A stretch of DNA of 11,645 nucleotides from JAEYFP01 sp964566545. Its GTDB lineage: Bacteria; Bacillota; Clostridia; Lachnospirales; Lachnospiraceae. The position numbers were made by a program, and so were the translations under genes. Shown here piece after piece: positions 1 through 6,114 of the stretch. Numbering within the stretch: the stretch's first letter is position 1; each line of letters starts with the position of its first letter. Under the pieces are notes generated by a model. It did no database searches, was not told where the DNA came from, and worked only from the letters and a program-made list of their open reading frames with translations. Where the stretch lies: contig CAZMIX010000067.1 in NCBI GenBank assembly GCA_964566545.1, forward strand, positions 1 through 11,645, written 5' to 3'.

Positions 1-6
1 TGATTT

Positions 7-80
7 GGCCTAGTGGCTCAGTTGGTTAGAGCGCCGCCCTGTCACGGCGGAGGTCGTCGGTTCGAGTCCGATCTGGGTCG
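7..80 (+). tRNA. tRNA-Asp (GTC)
   Basis: Cloverleaf folds fully: acceptor GGCCTAG pairs with CTGGGTC (two G-T wobbles), D-stem GCTC/GAGC, anticodon stem CCGCC/GGCGG around loop CTGTCAC with anticodon GTC, and T-arm GTCGG-TTCGAGT-CCGAT. The discriminator base is G80. CCA is not encoded, so a CCA-adding enzyme would be needed. It is the first gene of a three-tRNA cluster; its promoter lies outside the window. Confidence 0.97.
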
Positions 81-88
81 TTATATAT

Positions 89-161
89 GGGATCTTAGCT
101 CAGCTGGGAGAGCATCTGCCTTACAAGCAGAGGGTCATAGGTTCGAGCCCTATAGGTCCCA
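89..161 (+). tRNA. tRNA-Val (TAC)
   Basis: Acceptor GGGATCT pairs with AGGTCCC, D-stem GCTC/GAGC, anticodon stem TCTGC/GCAGA around CTTACAA with anticodon TAC, T-arm CATAG/CTATA-type stem closing a TTCGAGC loop, discriminator A161. No CCA is encoded. Only eight bases separate it from tRNA-Asp, so the two are probably cut from one transcript. Confidence 0.97.
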
Positions 162-169
162 TTTTATAT

Positions 170-255
170 GCCGGCGTGGCGGAACTGGCAGACGCACAGG
201 ACTTAAAATCCTGCGGGACTAATCTCCCGTACCGGTTCGATTCCGGTCTGCGGCA
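170..255 (+). tRNA. tRNA-Leu (TAA), long variable arm
   Basis: An 86-nt class II tRNA: anticodon stem CAGGA/TCCTG around CTTAAAA (anticodon TAA), variable-arm hairpin CGGGA-CTAATC-TCCCG, T-arm ACCGG-TTCGATT-CCGGT, discriminator A255. It lacks CCA. The acceptor stem is imperfect: 5' GCCGGCG against 3' CTGCGGC leaves G174/G250 and C175/T249 unpaired. The identity is secure, but these two adjacent mismatches are odd for a working tRNA and could reflect decay or a sequence error. Confidence 0.92.
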
Positions 256-263
256 CTTATTTG

Positions 264-308
264 AAGGTGCTTGAAACACAGTGTTTATCAGTGTTTCAAG
301 CACTTTTA
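264..308 (+). terminator. Rho-independent terminator of the tRNA cluster
   Basis: A perfect 13-bp inverted repeat, 267-279 (GTGCTTGAAACAC) and 291-303 (GTGTTTCAAGCAC), with an 11-nt loop, is followed directly by TTTTATT and more Ts. It begins 12 bases after the tRNA-Leu discriminator base. Ending the tRNA transcript is the obvious role. Confidence 0.9.
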
Positions 309-319
309 TTAATTTTTAC

Positions 320-335
320 GTACATGTATATGTAC
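320..335. repeat. Short inverted repeat GTACAT-N4-ATGTAC
   Basis: Six-bp arms at 320-325 and 330-335 around GTAT form a compact dyad in otherwise AT-rich DNA, 11 bases before the weak ORF at 346. It resembles an operator in size, but there is no recognisable promoter around it. Function unknown. Confidence 0.4.
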
Positions 336-345
336 ACCGTATAAA

Positions 346-474
346 ATGGGCATTCAGCCTAAAATGGAAGCCATTCTTGAGTTTGACATTCATAAGGGTA
401 AATATAGGATTACAACCAAAAATAAACCATACAACCGGCTATCTGTAAACATTACTACTGTTCAATTAGAATAG
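346..474 (+). CDS. Weak 42-codon ORF, unknown
   Basis: ATG at 346 to TAG at 472-474 gives a 42-residue polypeptide beginning MGIQPKMEAI with an alternating hydrophobic/charged middle (EFDIHKGKYRI). I do not recognise it. There is no Shine-Dalgarno sequence before the ATG, and the frame stays open upstream to a TAA at 310-312, so it may be a remnant of a longer gene rather than an intact one. It sits between the tRNA terminator and the promoter of the GNAT gene. Apart from this ORF, the dyad at 320 and the promoter at about 513, I see nothing in 309-604. Confidence 0.25.
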   Translation: MGIQPKMEAILEFDIHKGKYRITTKNKPYNRLSVNITTVQLE

Positions 475-512
475 AAAACTATATATTTTTACTGTTTTAA
501 ATTTGACCATTT

Positions 513-521
513 TGTTATAAT
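513..521 (+). promoter_or_regulatory. Extended -10 promoter for the GNAT gene
   Basis: TGTTATAAT at 513-521 is a perfect TATAAT with the extended TGn element. The -35 position (about 493-498, TGTTTT) is poor, which is normal for extended -10 promoters. Transcription would start near 528, leaving a leader of about 77 nt before the ATG at 605. A ribosome site AGGGGG lies at 589-594, 10 nt before that ATG. Confidence 0.6.
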
Positions 522-604
522 AATTCAGACAAACAAAATAATTCTACAGTCTGAAGTATCAAGTTTTTGTATTTTTAAATATTGTAATAGGGGGAACCAA
601 TAAT

Positions 605-1084
605 ATGGATTTAAGAATAAGTAAATTGTCAGCTGAAAAAGCAGAAGAATATGTGAATTTTTTTGATACAACTGAGCATGACGATAATAAAGATGAACAC
701 AAATGTTACTGTGTTTGTTGGAGTAATGATGATTGCAAAGGAAAAGATTTTTCCAAAGTAACCAATAGAAGAGAATATGCATGGCAATATGTGAAAAATG
801 AGAATATTAAAGGATATCTTGCATATAGCGAAAAAAAGGTAGTGGGATGGTGCAATGCTAATACAAAAGCAGATTGTCTTAAATGCGAAAGCTGGCGTAG
901 ATTTATGAGCTTTGTTCCACTAGATGACATCAATTCCGGATTGCGTGTTAAATCAATTTTTTGTTTTGTTATTAAACCAGAAATGCGTGGAAAAGGTATC
1001 GCTACACAACTCTTAGTCTTATCCTCACATTGGCTTTGCTGTAATGCTGCTCTTACTAATTTTCTTTGTAAGGCTTATTTATAA
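605..1084 (+). pseudogene. Truncated GNAT-family N-acetyltransferase
   Basis: The first 137 residues read as a GNAT acetyltransferase. A cysteine-rich N-terminal part (CYCVCW, residues 34-39) is followed by a beta-strand region ending in the acetyl-CoA pyrophosphate motif RGKGIA (128-133) after SIFCFVIKPEM. GNAT proteins of this type normally continue for about 60 more residues. Here, from about base 1016, the frame runs into 22 residues rich in Leu, Cys and Ala with no resemblance to the C-terminal half of the fold, then stops. The sequence beyond the break reads better in another frame as the end of a membrane protein. Promoter and ribosome site are intact, so a protein could be made, but it would lack strands 6-7 and probably be inactive. 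Substrate unknown. Confidence 0.75.
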
Positions 1085-1103
1085 AAATAAGGTTATGGAG
1101 TAG
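1017..1103 (+). pseudogene. C-terminal remnant of a membrane protein
   Basis: In the frame ending at TAG 1101-1103, the 28 codons from 1017 encode SYPHIGFAVM, then a leucine/isoleucine/phenylalanine-rich stretch, then the basic tail RLIYKNKVME. This is the pattern of a last transmembrane helix followed by a positively charged cytoplasmic end. The codon just before (1014-1016) is TAG in this frame, so nothing of the gene survives upstream. It overlaps the out-of-frame tail of the GNAT remnant. The simplest inference is a deletion that joined the 5' part of one gene to the 3' end of another. The family cannot be told from 28 residues. Confidence 0.45.
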
Positions 1104-1113
1104 AAAAATGAAG

Positions 1114-1671
1114 TTAGATCATTTCAAGTTTCGCTTTTTTGGTGCATTCAGTTACAAAGTCTGTTTTGTTTTCTGTATATTGATCCCGGTCATGTTCGTA
1201 TTCTTTCCATAGGGATAACTTTAAAGCCTCATATTGCTTCGCCAAAAGGGGGTTTTTATTCAGGTAGTCCCTAAAGTACAGCTCATCATGATCACCATCG
1301 TATCTTAAATGAAGATGATACACTTTTTTGGAAAAACCATGCTTCGTATATCCTTTATTGAATGAAATTCGTTGTTCACTTTCGGACATACAACAATATC
1401 CTTCTTGAAGCAATGTTTCTTTCATCCGAGCCATATTACAGGTTCTGGAAACTTCAACAAGAATATCTATGATAGGCTTTGACCATATGTTTTTAATTGC
1501 GGTACTGCCAATATGGCTGATCCGTATGACGCATTTCTCCGGCAGGGCCTTGTAAAGTGCTTTTGCCTCTTCCTCATACCATGTATCCCATTGCTCCTGA
1601 TGCTCTGTCAAAAAGATGGGAAACAATTGCCACAATTCTTCTAAGCTCATTTCGGATAACGTTTTTTTCAT
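1114..1671 (-). CDS. GrpB family protein (UPF0157, nucleotidyltransferase-like)
   Basis: A 185-residue protein with the hallmark GrpB block at residues 51-73: HIGSTAIKNIW followed by KPIIDILVEV. In this family it forms a nucleotidyltransferase-like fold. Some relatives are fused to dephospho-CoA kinase or occur alone, and the biochemical role is not settled. I choose the ATG at 1671 (ATGAAAAAAACG) because GGAGAGGGG precedes it with 9 nt spacing. The frame is open to an ATG at 1698 (194 residues), but that site has no ribosome site and would place GGAGAGGGG inside the coding region. It follows padR on the same strand with about 47 nt between, so the two are probably one transcript. Its 3' end faces the gene remnants on the plus strand. 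Confidence 0.85.
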   Translation of the reverse strand: MKKTLSEMSLEELWQLFPIFLTEHQEQWDTWYEEEAKALYKALPEKCVIRISHIGSTAIKNIWSKPIIDILVEVSRTCNMARMKETLLQEGYCCMSESEQRISFNKGYTKHGFSKKVYHLHLRYDGDHDELYFRDYLNKNPLLAKQYEALKLSLWKEYEHDRDQYTENKTDFVTECTKKAKLEMI

Positions 1672-1718
1672 GGCTTGCTGCCCCTCTCCCATAGACATTT
1701 AAACATTATTCGGTCGCA

Positions 1719-2297
1719 TTAATCCTTAATAAGCGCTGCGGACTGCTTGATATGCTCATGGATATATGTGATTGTCTGTTCACACCAATCTAACTCCATC
1801 TGGCAGTGCATGAGTCCCTTATTGACGGTCGTCCGCCTGTAATGCCAGAAGGCATCCTTCTCGGGCTCACTGTTGACGTAAGCACTTAAGTCTTCCATTT
1901 CCTGAAGCAAATTTGCCATCGAAAGCCGATAATTTTCCATATGCGCCAAAATAACTTCAGTCGACGTATTTTGGCCATAAAACAACTTTAGCAGCAATTC
2001 CTGAGATCTTTGTTTTCCATTTGTAACCGGCTTTTTGAGCCACTCCCTAAATTCGCGAAGACCGGCCTCGGTTAGCGTGTATCGTTTGCTTTCCCCGCCC
2101 TTTTCTGTTTTTACGACTTCATAGGTCGCCAATCCGCTGGCGACAATACTCTTGAGTGTCGGATAAATTTGCTTGTAATCGATTTCCAAAAAATAACCGG
2201 CTCCGCCGTTAATAGAATTTTTGATCTGGTAGCCGGACATCGGCTCGATACTTAAAATTCCAAGAATAGCATAATAACTGTTATTAACTCTTGCCAT
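1719..2297 (-). CDS. PadR family transcriptional regulator
   Basis: A 192-residue PadR-type regulator. The N-terminal winged helix starts NNSYYAILGILSIEPMSGYQI, has the recognition-helix motif QIYPTLKSIVASGL (residues 43-56), and a wing around EKGGESKRYTLTEAG (65-79). The C-terminal half (about 90-175) is the helical dimerisation domain (Vir_act_alpha_C type). PadR proteins usually repress nearby transporters or detoxification genes and release DNA on binding small aromatic or cationic ligands; the ligand here is unknown. The frame also opens at ATG 2309, adding four residues (MRIS), but that codon lies inside an inverted repeat. MARVNN is the usual family N-terminus, so I prefer 2297. It is co-directional with the GrpB gene and divergent from the sugar importer, which it might or might not regulate. 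Confidence 0.9.
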   Translation of the reverse strand: MARVNNSYYAILGILSIEPMSGYQIKNSINGGAGYFLEIDYKQIYPTLKSIVASGLATYEVVKTEKGGESKRYTLTEAGLREFREWLKKPVTNGKQRSQELLLKLFYGQNTSTEVILAHMENYRLSMANLLQEMEDLSAYVNSEPEKDAFWHYRRTTVNKGLMHCQMELDWCEQTITYIHEHIKQSAALIKD

Positions 2298-2331
2298 GCT
2301 GATTCGCATGATAATGAAAAAGCTGTATCAT
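2284..2331 (-). CDS. Possible 15-codon leader ORF overlapping the padR start
   Basis: ATG at 2331 follows GAGAGGAGAGGC at spacing 4-7 nt and opens a 15-codon frame (MIQLFHYHANQHGKS) ending in TAA at 2286-2284, a few bases past the padR ATG at 2297. This is the ATG best placed relative to the ribosome site, so ribosomes may load here and pass on to padR by coupling. It may equally be a by-product of the inverted repeat. The peptide resembles nothing I know. Confidence 0.3.
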   Translation of the reverse strand: MIQLFHYHANQHGKS

Positions 2332-2333
2332 GC
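2306..2333 (-). promoter_or_regulatory. Perfect inverted repeat in the padR leader
   Basis: GCATGATA (2306-2313) and TATCATGC (2326-2333) are perfect 8-bp arms with a 12-nt spacer, lying in the transcribed leader between the GAGAGGAGAGG ribosome site and the padR coding start. As DNA it is a plausible operator for autoregulation, since PadR proteins bind dyads with A/T-rich centres. As RNA it would fold into a stem that brings the ribosome site to about 8 nt from the ATG at 2297. Which level it acts on cannot be decided here. Confidence 0.55.
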
Positions 2334-2357
2334 CTCTCCTCTCTGATCTTTAACACA

Positions 2358-2386
2358 ATTCTAAGAGTTTTATATGCTAAAGTCAA
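2358..2386 (-). promoter_or_regulatory. padR-grpB promoter
   Basis: Read on the minus strand, TTGACT (2386-2381) and TAGAAT (2363-2358) are separated by exactly 17 nt, one base off consensus in each box. Transcription would begin near 2351, giving a leader of about 50 nt containing the ribosome site and inverted repeat. Three 14-bp repeats abut the -35 box on its upstream side. Confidence 0.7.
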
Positions 2387-2428
2387 GAATGTTTCTGAAA
2401 GCATGTTTCTGAAAGCATGTTTCTAAAA
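2387..2428. repeat. Three tandem 14-bp repeats (ATGTTTCTGAAAGC type)
   Basis: Units GAATGTTTCTGAAA (2387-2400), GCATGTTTCTGAAA (2401-2414) and GCATGTTTCTAAAA (2415-2428) differ at one or two bases. The first two units contain the dyad TTTC-T-GAAA. They begin one base beyond the padR -35 box, covering about -36 to -78 of that promoter, and lie 70-110 bp upstream of the importer -35 box. Position and phasing suggest a multi-site protein-binding region, but the protein is unknown. Confidence 0.7.
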
Positions 2429-2497
2429 GGGAATAGAGGATGGCATTAAAAATAGAAGTATATGAAAAATAATGTTTTGAAAAGTTAAAAAAAACAA

Positions 2498-2526
2498 TTG
2501 ACAAGTAAGAACAAACATGTTAATTT
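2498..2526 (+). promoter_or_regulatory. Promoter of the sugar importer operon
   Basis: TTGACA (2498-2503), 17-nt spacer, then TAATTT (2521-2526) preceded by TGT, an extended -10. A perfect ACATGT sits in the spacer at 2515-2520. Transcription would start near 2533, giving a leader of about 74 nt that contains phased ATGAAA repeats and a palindrome. Confidence 0.7.
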
Positions 2527-2530
2527 ATAT

Positions 2531-2576
2531 ATGAAATTCATTGTATGAAAATCATATAATGAAACGTAATCGATTA
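2531..2576 (+). promoter_or_regulatory. Phased ATGAAA repeats and palindrome, putative operator
   Basis: ATGAAA occurs at 2531, 2545 and 2559, exactly 14 nt apart, and the block ends in the perfect 10-bp palindrome TAATCGATTA (2567-2576), which has the central CG typical of LacI-family operators. The block lies at and just after the expected transcription start, where a bound repressor would block the polymerase. No LacI-type gene is in the window, so the regulator is unknown. Confidence 0.4.
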
Positions 2577-2606
2577 AATGCAAAAAAAAAATTGGGAGGT
2601 AAAAAA

Positions 2607-4046
2607 ATGAAAAGAAAAGTAGCAAGCCTTATTTTAGCAGCTTCAATGATTACCGCATCGTTGACAGGCTGCGGTACGGCAGACGCAGGAACAACACAGG
2701 ACACAGCAGCGGAGGCTCCTGCGGCAACCGAAGAGGTGGCGGAAACACCGGAAGCGGATAGCGAAGGGACGGAAGCAGCCGACAGTTCTGCAGAGGCTTA
2801 TCAGGGAGAACTTACGGTTATGCATTTTTCAACGGAAGAGGAAGCAAAGGGCAATCCCGGTGCAGACGGTTTCCGTAAAATGGTTTCCGAATGGGAAGAA
2901 AGCCATCCGGATATCACGTTAAACCAGAATGTCTTAGCTAATACGGAATATAAGACACAGGTCGCTACTCTTGCGGCAAACGATGATCTTCCGGATATCT
3001 ATGTGCTTCAGGGCATGGATACCGGACGTTGGGGTGCAGATGGACTTGCGCTTGATTTGACGAATATCGTGGCAAATTCACCGGATAATGCAAAGTATAA
3101 GCAGGAACTGTTCAGCGCATTTACGAGCGATGGAAAGATTTATGGAATTCCTGCATTGACAGGCGGTACCTGTACAGCTATTATCTATGATTCCAAATTA
3201 TGGGCAGAAGCTGGCTTTAATACATTCCCGACGACTTGGGAAGATGTTGTAAAGGCAAAGGAGTTTTTTGACGGGAAGGGCATCACAGTAATGGGCTTTG
3301 CAAATAAGGATCAGTGGCAGGCAAACTCCACATTCCTCACATGCGTAGGCAACCGGTTTACGGGTATGGAATGGTTTAGTTCGCTTGTTGCTAACGGCGG
3401 TTCTAAGTTTACGGATCAGAGCTTTGTGGATGCGTTAACATTCATGCAGGATATTTTCGCTTCGGGCATCTTCAATAAGGATTTCAATGCGATCGACCAC
3501 TACACAGCACGCGAATATTACATCTCTGGTGAATGTGCGGCTTACATAGGCGGAAATTGGGACATGACCTATATTGGTACGACTTTGGCAGAATCCAATC
3601 CGGAGTTGTTTGCAAATTCGAAGCTGGCAGTATTCCCGCAGCCGGAAGGCGCAACGGCAGATACCAACACACAGGCGAACGGGTTAGGCTATGCACTTGC
3701 CATCAATCCGAAAGTAGCGGAAGATCCTGCTAAATTAGCGGCAGCCGTTGATTTCCTTTACAAGACGACGGGTGCGGACTTCGCTGATTATGTATCTAGC
3801 AATTATGCGGTAAGCGGCCTGACGGCTCCTGACAGTGTGGATTTGAGCAAATTTGACCAGTTGACACAGGATTTATATAACTTTACAAACGTGAATTATA
3901 AATCATCCCAGATATATGATTCCTTTATTTCAGGTGCGCTTTGGGGTGCTCTGAATACGGATTTACAGTCAATGCTAAACGGAGATATTACGCCTGAAGC
4001 GGTTGCAGAAAATGCGCAGGCAGCCTATGAGGAAGTAATGAAATAA
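2607..4046 (+). CDS. Sugar ABC transporter substrate-binding lipoprotein (family 1)
   Basis: A 479-residue extracellular solute-binding protein of the MalE/UgpB/MsmE class. Residues 1-21 are a lipoprotein signal peptide with basic MKRK start, hydrophobic core and lipobox LTGC, so Cys22 would be lipidated and anchor the protein outside the membrane. A flexible Ala/Glu/Thr-rich linker runs to about residue 63. The binding domain opens with ELTVMHFSTEEEAKG, followed by the family block LAANDDLPDIYVLQG and later CAAYIGGNWDM. I chose ATG 2607 because GGGAGG (2594-2599) lies 7 nt upstream and the signal peptide starts there. The frame is open to a TTG at 2541, but that would bury the signal peptide. 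First gene of the importer operon. The sugar cannot be named from sequence alone. Confidence 0.95.
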   Translation: MKRKVASLILAASMITASLTGCGTADAGTTQDTAAEAPAATEEVAETPEADSEGTEAADSSAEAYQGELTVMHFSTEEEAKGNPGADGFRKMVSEWEESHPDITLNQNVLANTEYKTQVATLAANDDLPDIYVLQGMDTGRWGADGLALDLTNIVANSPDNAKYKQELFSAFTSDGKIYGIPALTGGTCTAIIYDSKLWAEAGFNTFPTTWEDVVKAKEFFDGKGITVMGFANKDQWQANSTFLTCVGNRFTGMEWFSSLVANGGSKFTDQSFVDALTFMQDIFASGIFNKDFNAIDHYTAREYYISGECAAYIGGNWDMTYIGTTLAESNPELFANSKLAVFPQPEGATADTNTQANGLGYALAINPKVAEDPAKLAAAVDFLYKTTGADFADYVSSNYAVSGLTAPDSVDLSKFDQLTQDLYNFTNVNYKSSQIYDSFISGALWGALNTDLQSMLNGDITPEAVAENAQAAYEEVMK

Positions 4047-4054
4047 CAAAAGCA

Positions 4055-4082
4055 GCTAATATGCAACGCTCCTTGCATTAGC
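4055..4082 (+). other. Intercistronic hairpin 1
   Basis: GCTAATATGCAA and TTGCATTAGC pair over 10 bp with a two-base AT bulge and a six-base loop (CGCTCC). It starts 9 nt after the binding-protein stop. There is no T-run, so it is unlikely to terminate fully. Such stems often protect the 3' end of a binding-protein message so that this subunit is made in excess over the permeases. Confidence 0.55.
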
Positions 4083-4086
4083 CAAG

Positions 4087-4124
4087 GATAAGCCTTATCT
4101 GAGTTGTGTCGGGTAGGGCTTATC
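4087..4124 (+). other. Intercistronic hairpin 2
   Basis: GATAAGCC (4087-4094) and GGCTTATC (4117-4124) are perfect 8-bp arms separated by 22 nt, just after hairpin 1. The run after it is TACGGCTTTTGG, only a weak T-tract, so partial termination or RNA stabilisation is more likely than a true end. Together the two stems fill most of the 136-nt gap before the MalF-type gene. Confidence 0.5.
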
Positions 4125-4182
4125 TACGGCTTTTGGAACTTAGGGAAAATGCGGGGGAGCAATGATGCAAGGAGGGGTACTT

Positions 4183-5079
4183 ATGTTAAATGCGATACGG
4201 CCAAAAAACAGAGTCATTTTTGCTTATCTGTTTTTTCCCACGTTGTTATATGTTTTTTCGGTCTTTGTTCCGCTTGCGGCCGCAGCCTATTACAGCCTGT
4301 TTGAGTGGAAAGGAGGACCTAAAAAAACTTTTATTGGAATTGATAATTACCTGACTTTATTAAAGGATCCGCTTTTTTGGCAGTCTTTTGGCCATAATGT
4401 ATTTTTAGTCGCAGTCTGCGTGATTGGGCAGATTGGTCTGGCCTTTGTTATTGTGCTTGTTATTAATTCGCGGCTCGTCAAGTGTAAGGGCGCTCATCAG
4501 ACCTTGAGCTTTTTTCCAAGCACGATCTCAGCAGTATATATTGGATTTATCTGGATGATGGTATTTGACTACAAACGCGGATTGGTCAACTGGTTTTTAA
4601 ACTTTATCGGAAAAGAAGACGCGGTTAAGGTATGGCTGAACGAACCGAAAACGATCATGTTCGTCGTTGCCATCCCGCTCATTTGGCAATATATCGGCTA
4701 TTATATGGTAATCATTTTATCCGCGATTTCCTCCGTGGACAAAGAAATTTTTGAGGTTTCGGAAATTGACGGCGCAAATGCTGTTCAGAGGGCGATTCAT
4801 ATCGTACTGCCTCTAATCAAAAGAACACTCCTCGTCTGCGTCACGCTGTGTGTTGCGGGTAATATGAAGGTGTTTGACCATATTTATGCAATGACGCTAG
4901 GAGGCCCCGGCAATGAATCCAATGTTATGGCGCTTTACAGTTATCAGATGTCGTTTCAGAGATCGAATATGGGTTATGGCAGCACAATTTCGATTGGTAT
5001 TTTTATTACAAGCCTGCTTCTGATTGGAGGCGTTCAGCTTCTGGTGAAGGGCTTTACAAAAGAATCGGAGGACTATTAG
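4183..5079 (+). CDS. Sugar ABC transporter permease, MalF type
   Basis: A 298-residue integral membrane protein with about six helices (first at about 13-38). The cytoplasmic EAA loop that docks on the ATPase is clear at residues 191-211: EVSEIDGANAVQRAIHIVLP, with the conserved Gly197 and Leu-Pro. With the MalG-type protein it forms the membrane channel of a family 1 carbohydrate importer. The start at 4183 is preceded by AAGGAGG with 7-nt spacing. ATGs at 4162 and 4165 are in frame, but their ribosome site (GGGGGAG) is too close. It ends one base before the next gene's ATG, so translation is probably coupled. Confidence 0.94.
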   Translation: MLNAIRPKNRVIFAYLFFPTLLYVFSVFVPLAAAAYYSLFEWKGGPKKTFIGIDNYLTLLKDPLFWQSFGHNVFLVAVCVIGQIGLAFVIVLVINSRLVKCKGAHQTLSFFPSTISAVYIGFIWMMVFDYKRGLVNWFLNFIGKEDAVKVWLNEPKTIMFVVAIPLIWQYIGYYMVIILSAISSVDKEIFEVSEIDGANAVQRAIHIVLPLIKRTLLVCVTLCVAGNMKVFDHIYAMTLGGPGNESNVMALYSYQMSFQRSNMGYGSTISIGIFITSLLLIGGVQLLVKGFTKESEDY

Positions 5080-5080
5080 A

Positions 5081-5937
5081 ATGAACGATAAATCATCTCA
5101 TTCCGGCAGGACGGGCGCGCAGAGGGTAAAGATAGGTGCTTTAGCCACATTCTTAAATGTGGTACTGATCGTATTTTCCTTTAGTTGCATTTTTCCGCTG
5201 ATCTGGATGTTTTACTCCTCCTTAAAATCGGTGACTGAATTCAATAAGGATATTATCGGCCTGCCTACGAAAATCAGCATTCAAAATTATATTAATTTGT
5301 TGACTAATTCGGACTACCGGATTCTTCCATCCATTATAAACAGCGTCAGAACCACGTTGATTTCAGTGCTCTTGATTGTTGTTCTGGGCTTTATTGTCGG
5401 CTATATTTTATCGAGGATTCCTTTTAGGGGAAGCAGACTGCTTTATGTTCTGTTCCTGATGGGAATGCTGATTCCGATTCATTCCCTGCTCGTTCCGATT
5501 TATGTAATATTTAAGCGCACCGGAATATCAGACCACTGGTATACCTTGATTTTCCCTTATGTTGCGTTCGGGCTTCCATTGGCAATTTTTTTGGTGGACG
5601 GATTTTTAAAGGCAATTCCGACGGCATTAGAAGAGGCTGCGGCGATCGACGGAAGCAGCTTTACCAGAACGCTGTTTCAAATCATTTTTCCTGTTTGCAG
5701 ACCGATTCTTACGACAGTTGGCATTATTGCGACCTTCCAGTGCTGGAATGAATTCTCGTTTGCGCTGGTATTGCTGAAAAATCCGAAGCTGCATACGGTG
5801 TCGCTGGCGCTGACACAGTNNNNNNNNNNCGGATCATGGCTGGTATGCTGCTTACCATGATGCCCATTCTCGTATTCTATTTCATCTTCAGCAAGCAGAT
5901 CATCAAGGGTATGGTTGCCGGAGCCGTCAAGGGCTAG
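5081..5937 (+). CDS. Sugar ABC transporter permease, MalG type (interrupted by assembly gap)
   Basis: Residues 1-246 read cleanly to LALTQ just before the N run: N-terminal cytoplasmic tail, first helix about 22-46, and EAA loop at 184-204 (EEAAAIDGSSFTRTLFQIIFP). After the gap the same gene resumes as RIMAGMLLTMMPILVFYFIF and ends SKQIIKGMVAGAVKG, the canonical C-terminus of MalG-like permeases, at TAG 5935-5937. The two parts are not in one frame with ten Ns counted, but that is an artefact: a typical family member has about 10-12 residues here. I treat the gene as intact. The ribosome site GGAGG lies inside the end of the upstream gene. No ATP-binding subunit follows, so a shared MsmX/MsiK-type ATPase elsewhere is expected. 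Confidence 0.9.
5820..5829. other. Assembly gap (ten Ns)
   Basis: Base 5819 is the first base of a codon (T, fitting the usual Phe after LTQ) and 5830 begins the codon CGG in the frame ending at 5937. The true missing length must therefore be 2 more than a multiple of three, whereas ten is 1 more. The N run is a placeholder. Family length suggests about 29-35 missing bases. Confidence 0.9.
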
Positions 5938-5979
5938 GCGTTTAAAATATGTTGAAGTCATAGGCTTCTGCTTTCTTTC

Positions 5980-6006
5980 GTGACATTTCCAAACTAATTT
6001 GGTCAC
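5980..6006 (+). terminator. Possible weak terminator after the importer operon
   Basis: GTGAC (5980-5984) and GTCAC (6002-6006) bracket an inner CAAA-CTAA-TTTG stem, followed by ATTTTGC. The stem is broken by an internal bulge (ATTTC) and the T-tract is short, so it is a weak candidate. The motif TGACATTTCC inside it recurs at 6116-6125 over the -35 box of the next promoter, so a binding-site role is an alternative. Confidence 0.3.
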
Positions 6007-6114
6007 ATTTTGCAAAAAATGAAAATTGACGCCGATAGTATAGACGACGGGTCAAAAAAACCAAATCAAAGGGAAATGTTATGGAAGTAGGCAGAATTAT
6101 TTTGCAAAGCGCGC

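Noticed and set aside
13..222. 69-codon plus-strand frame
   Set aside because: It runs through the three tRNA genes; the structured RNAs explain the sequence.
503..508. TTGACC as -35 box of the GNAT promoter
   Set aside because: Only 7 nt separate it from TATAAT at 516, and no -10 lies 16-18 nt downstream. The extended -10 explains the promoter better.
2387..2428. CRISPR array
   Set aside because: The 14-bp units are directly tandem with no unique spacers and there are no cas genes.
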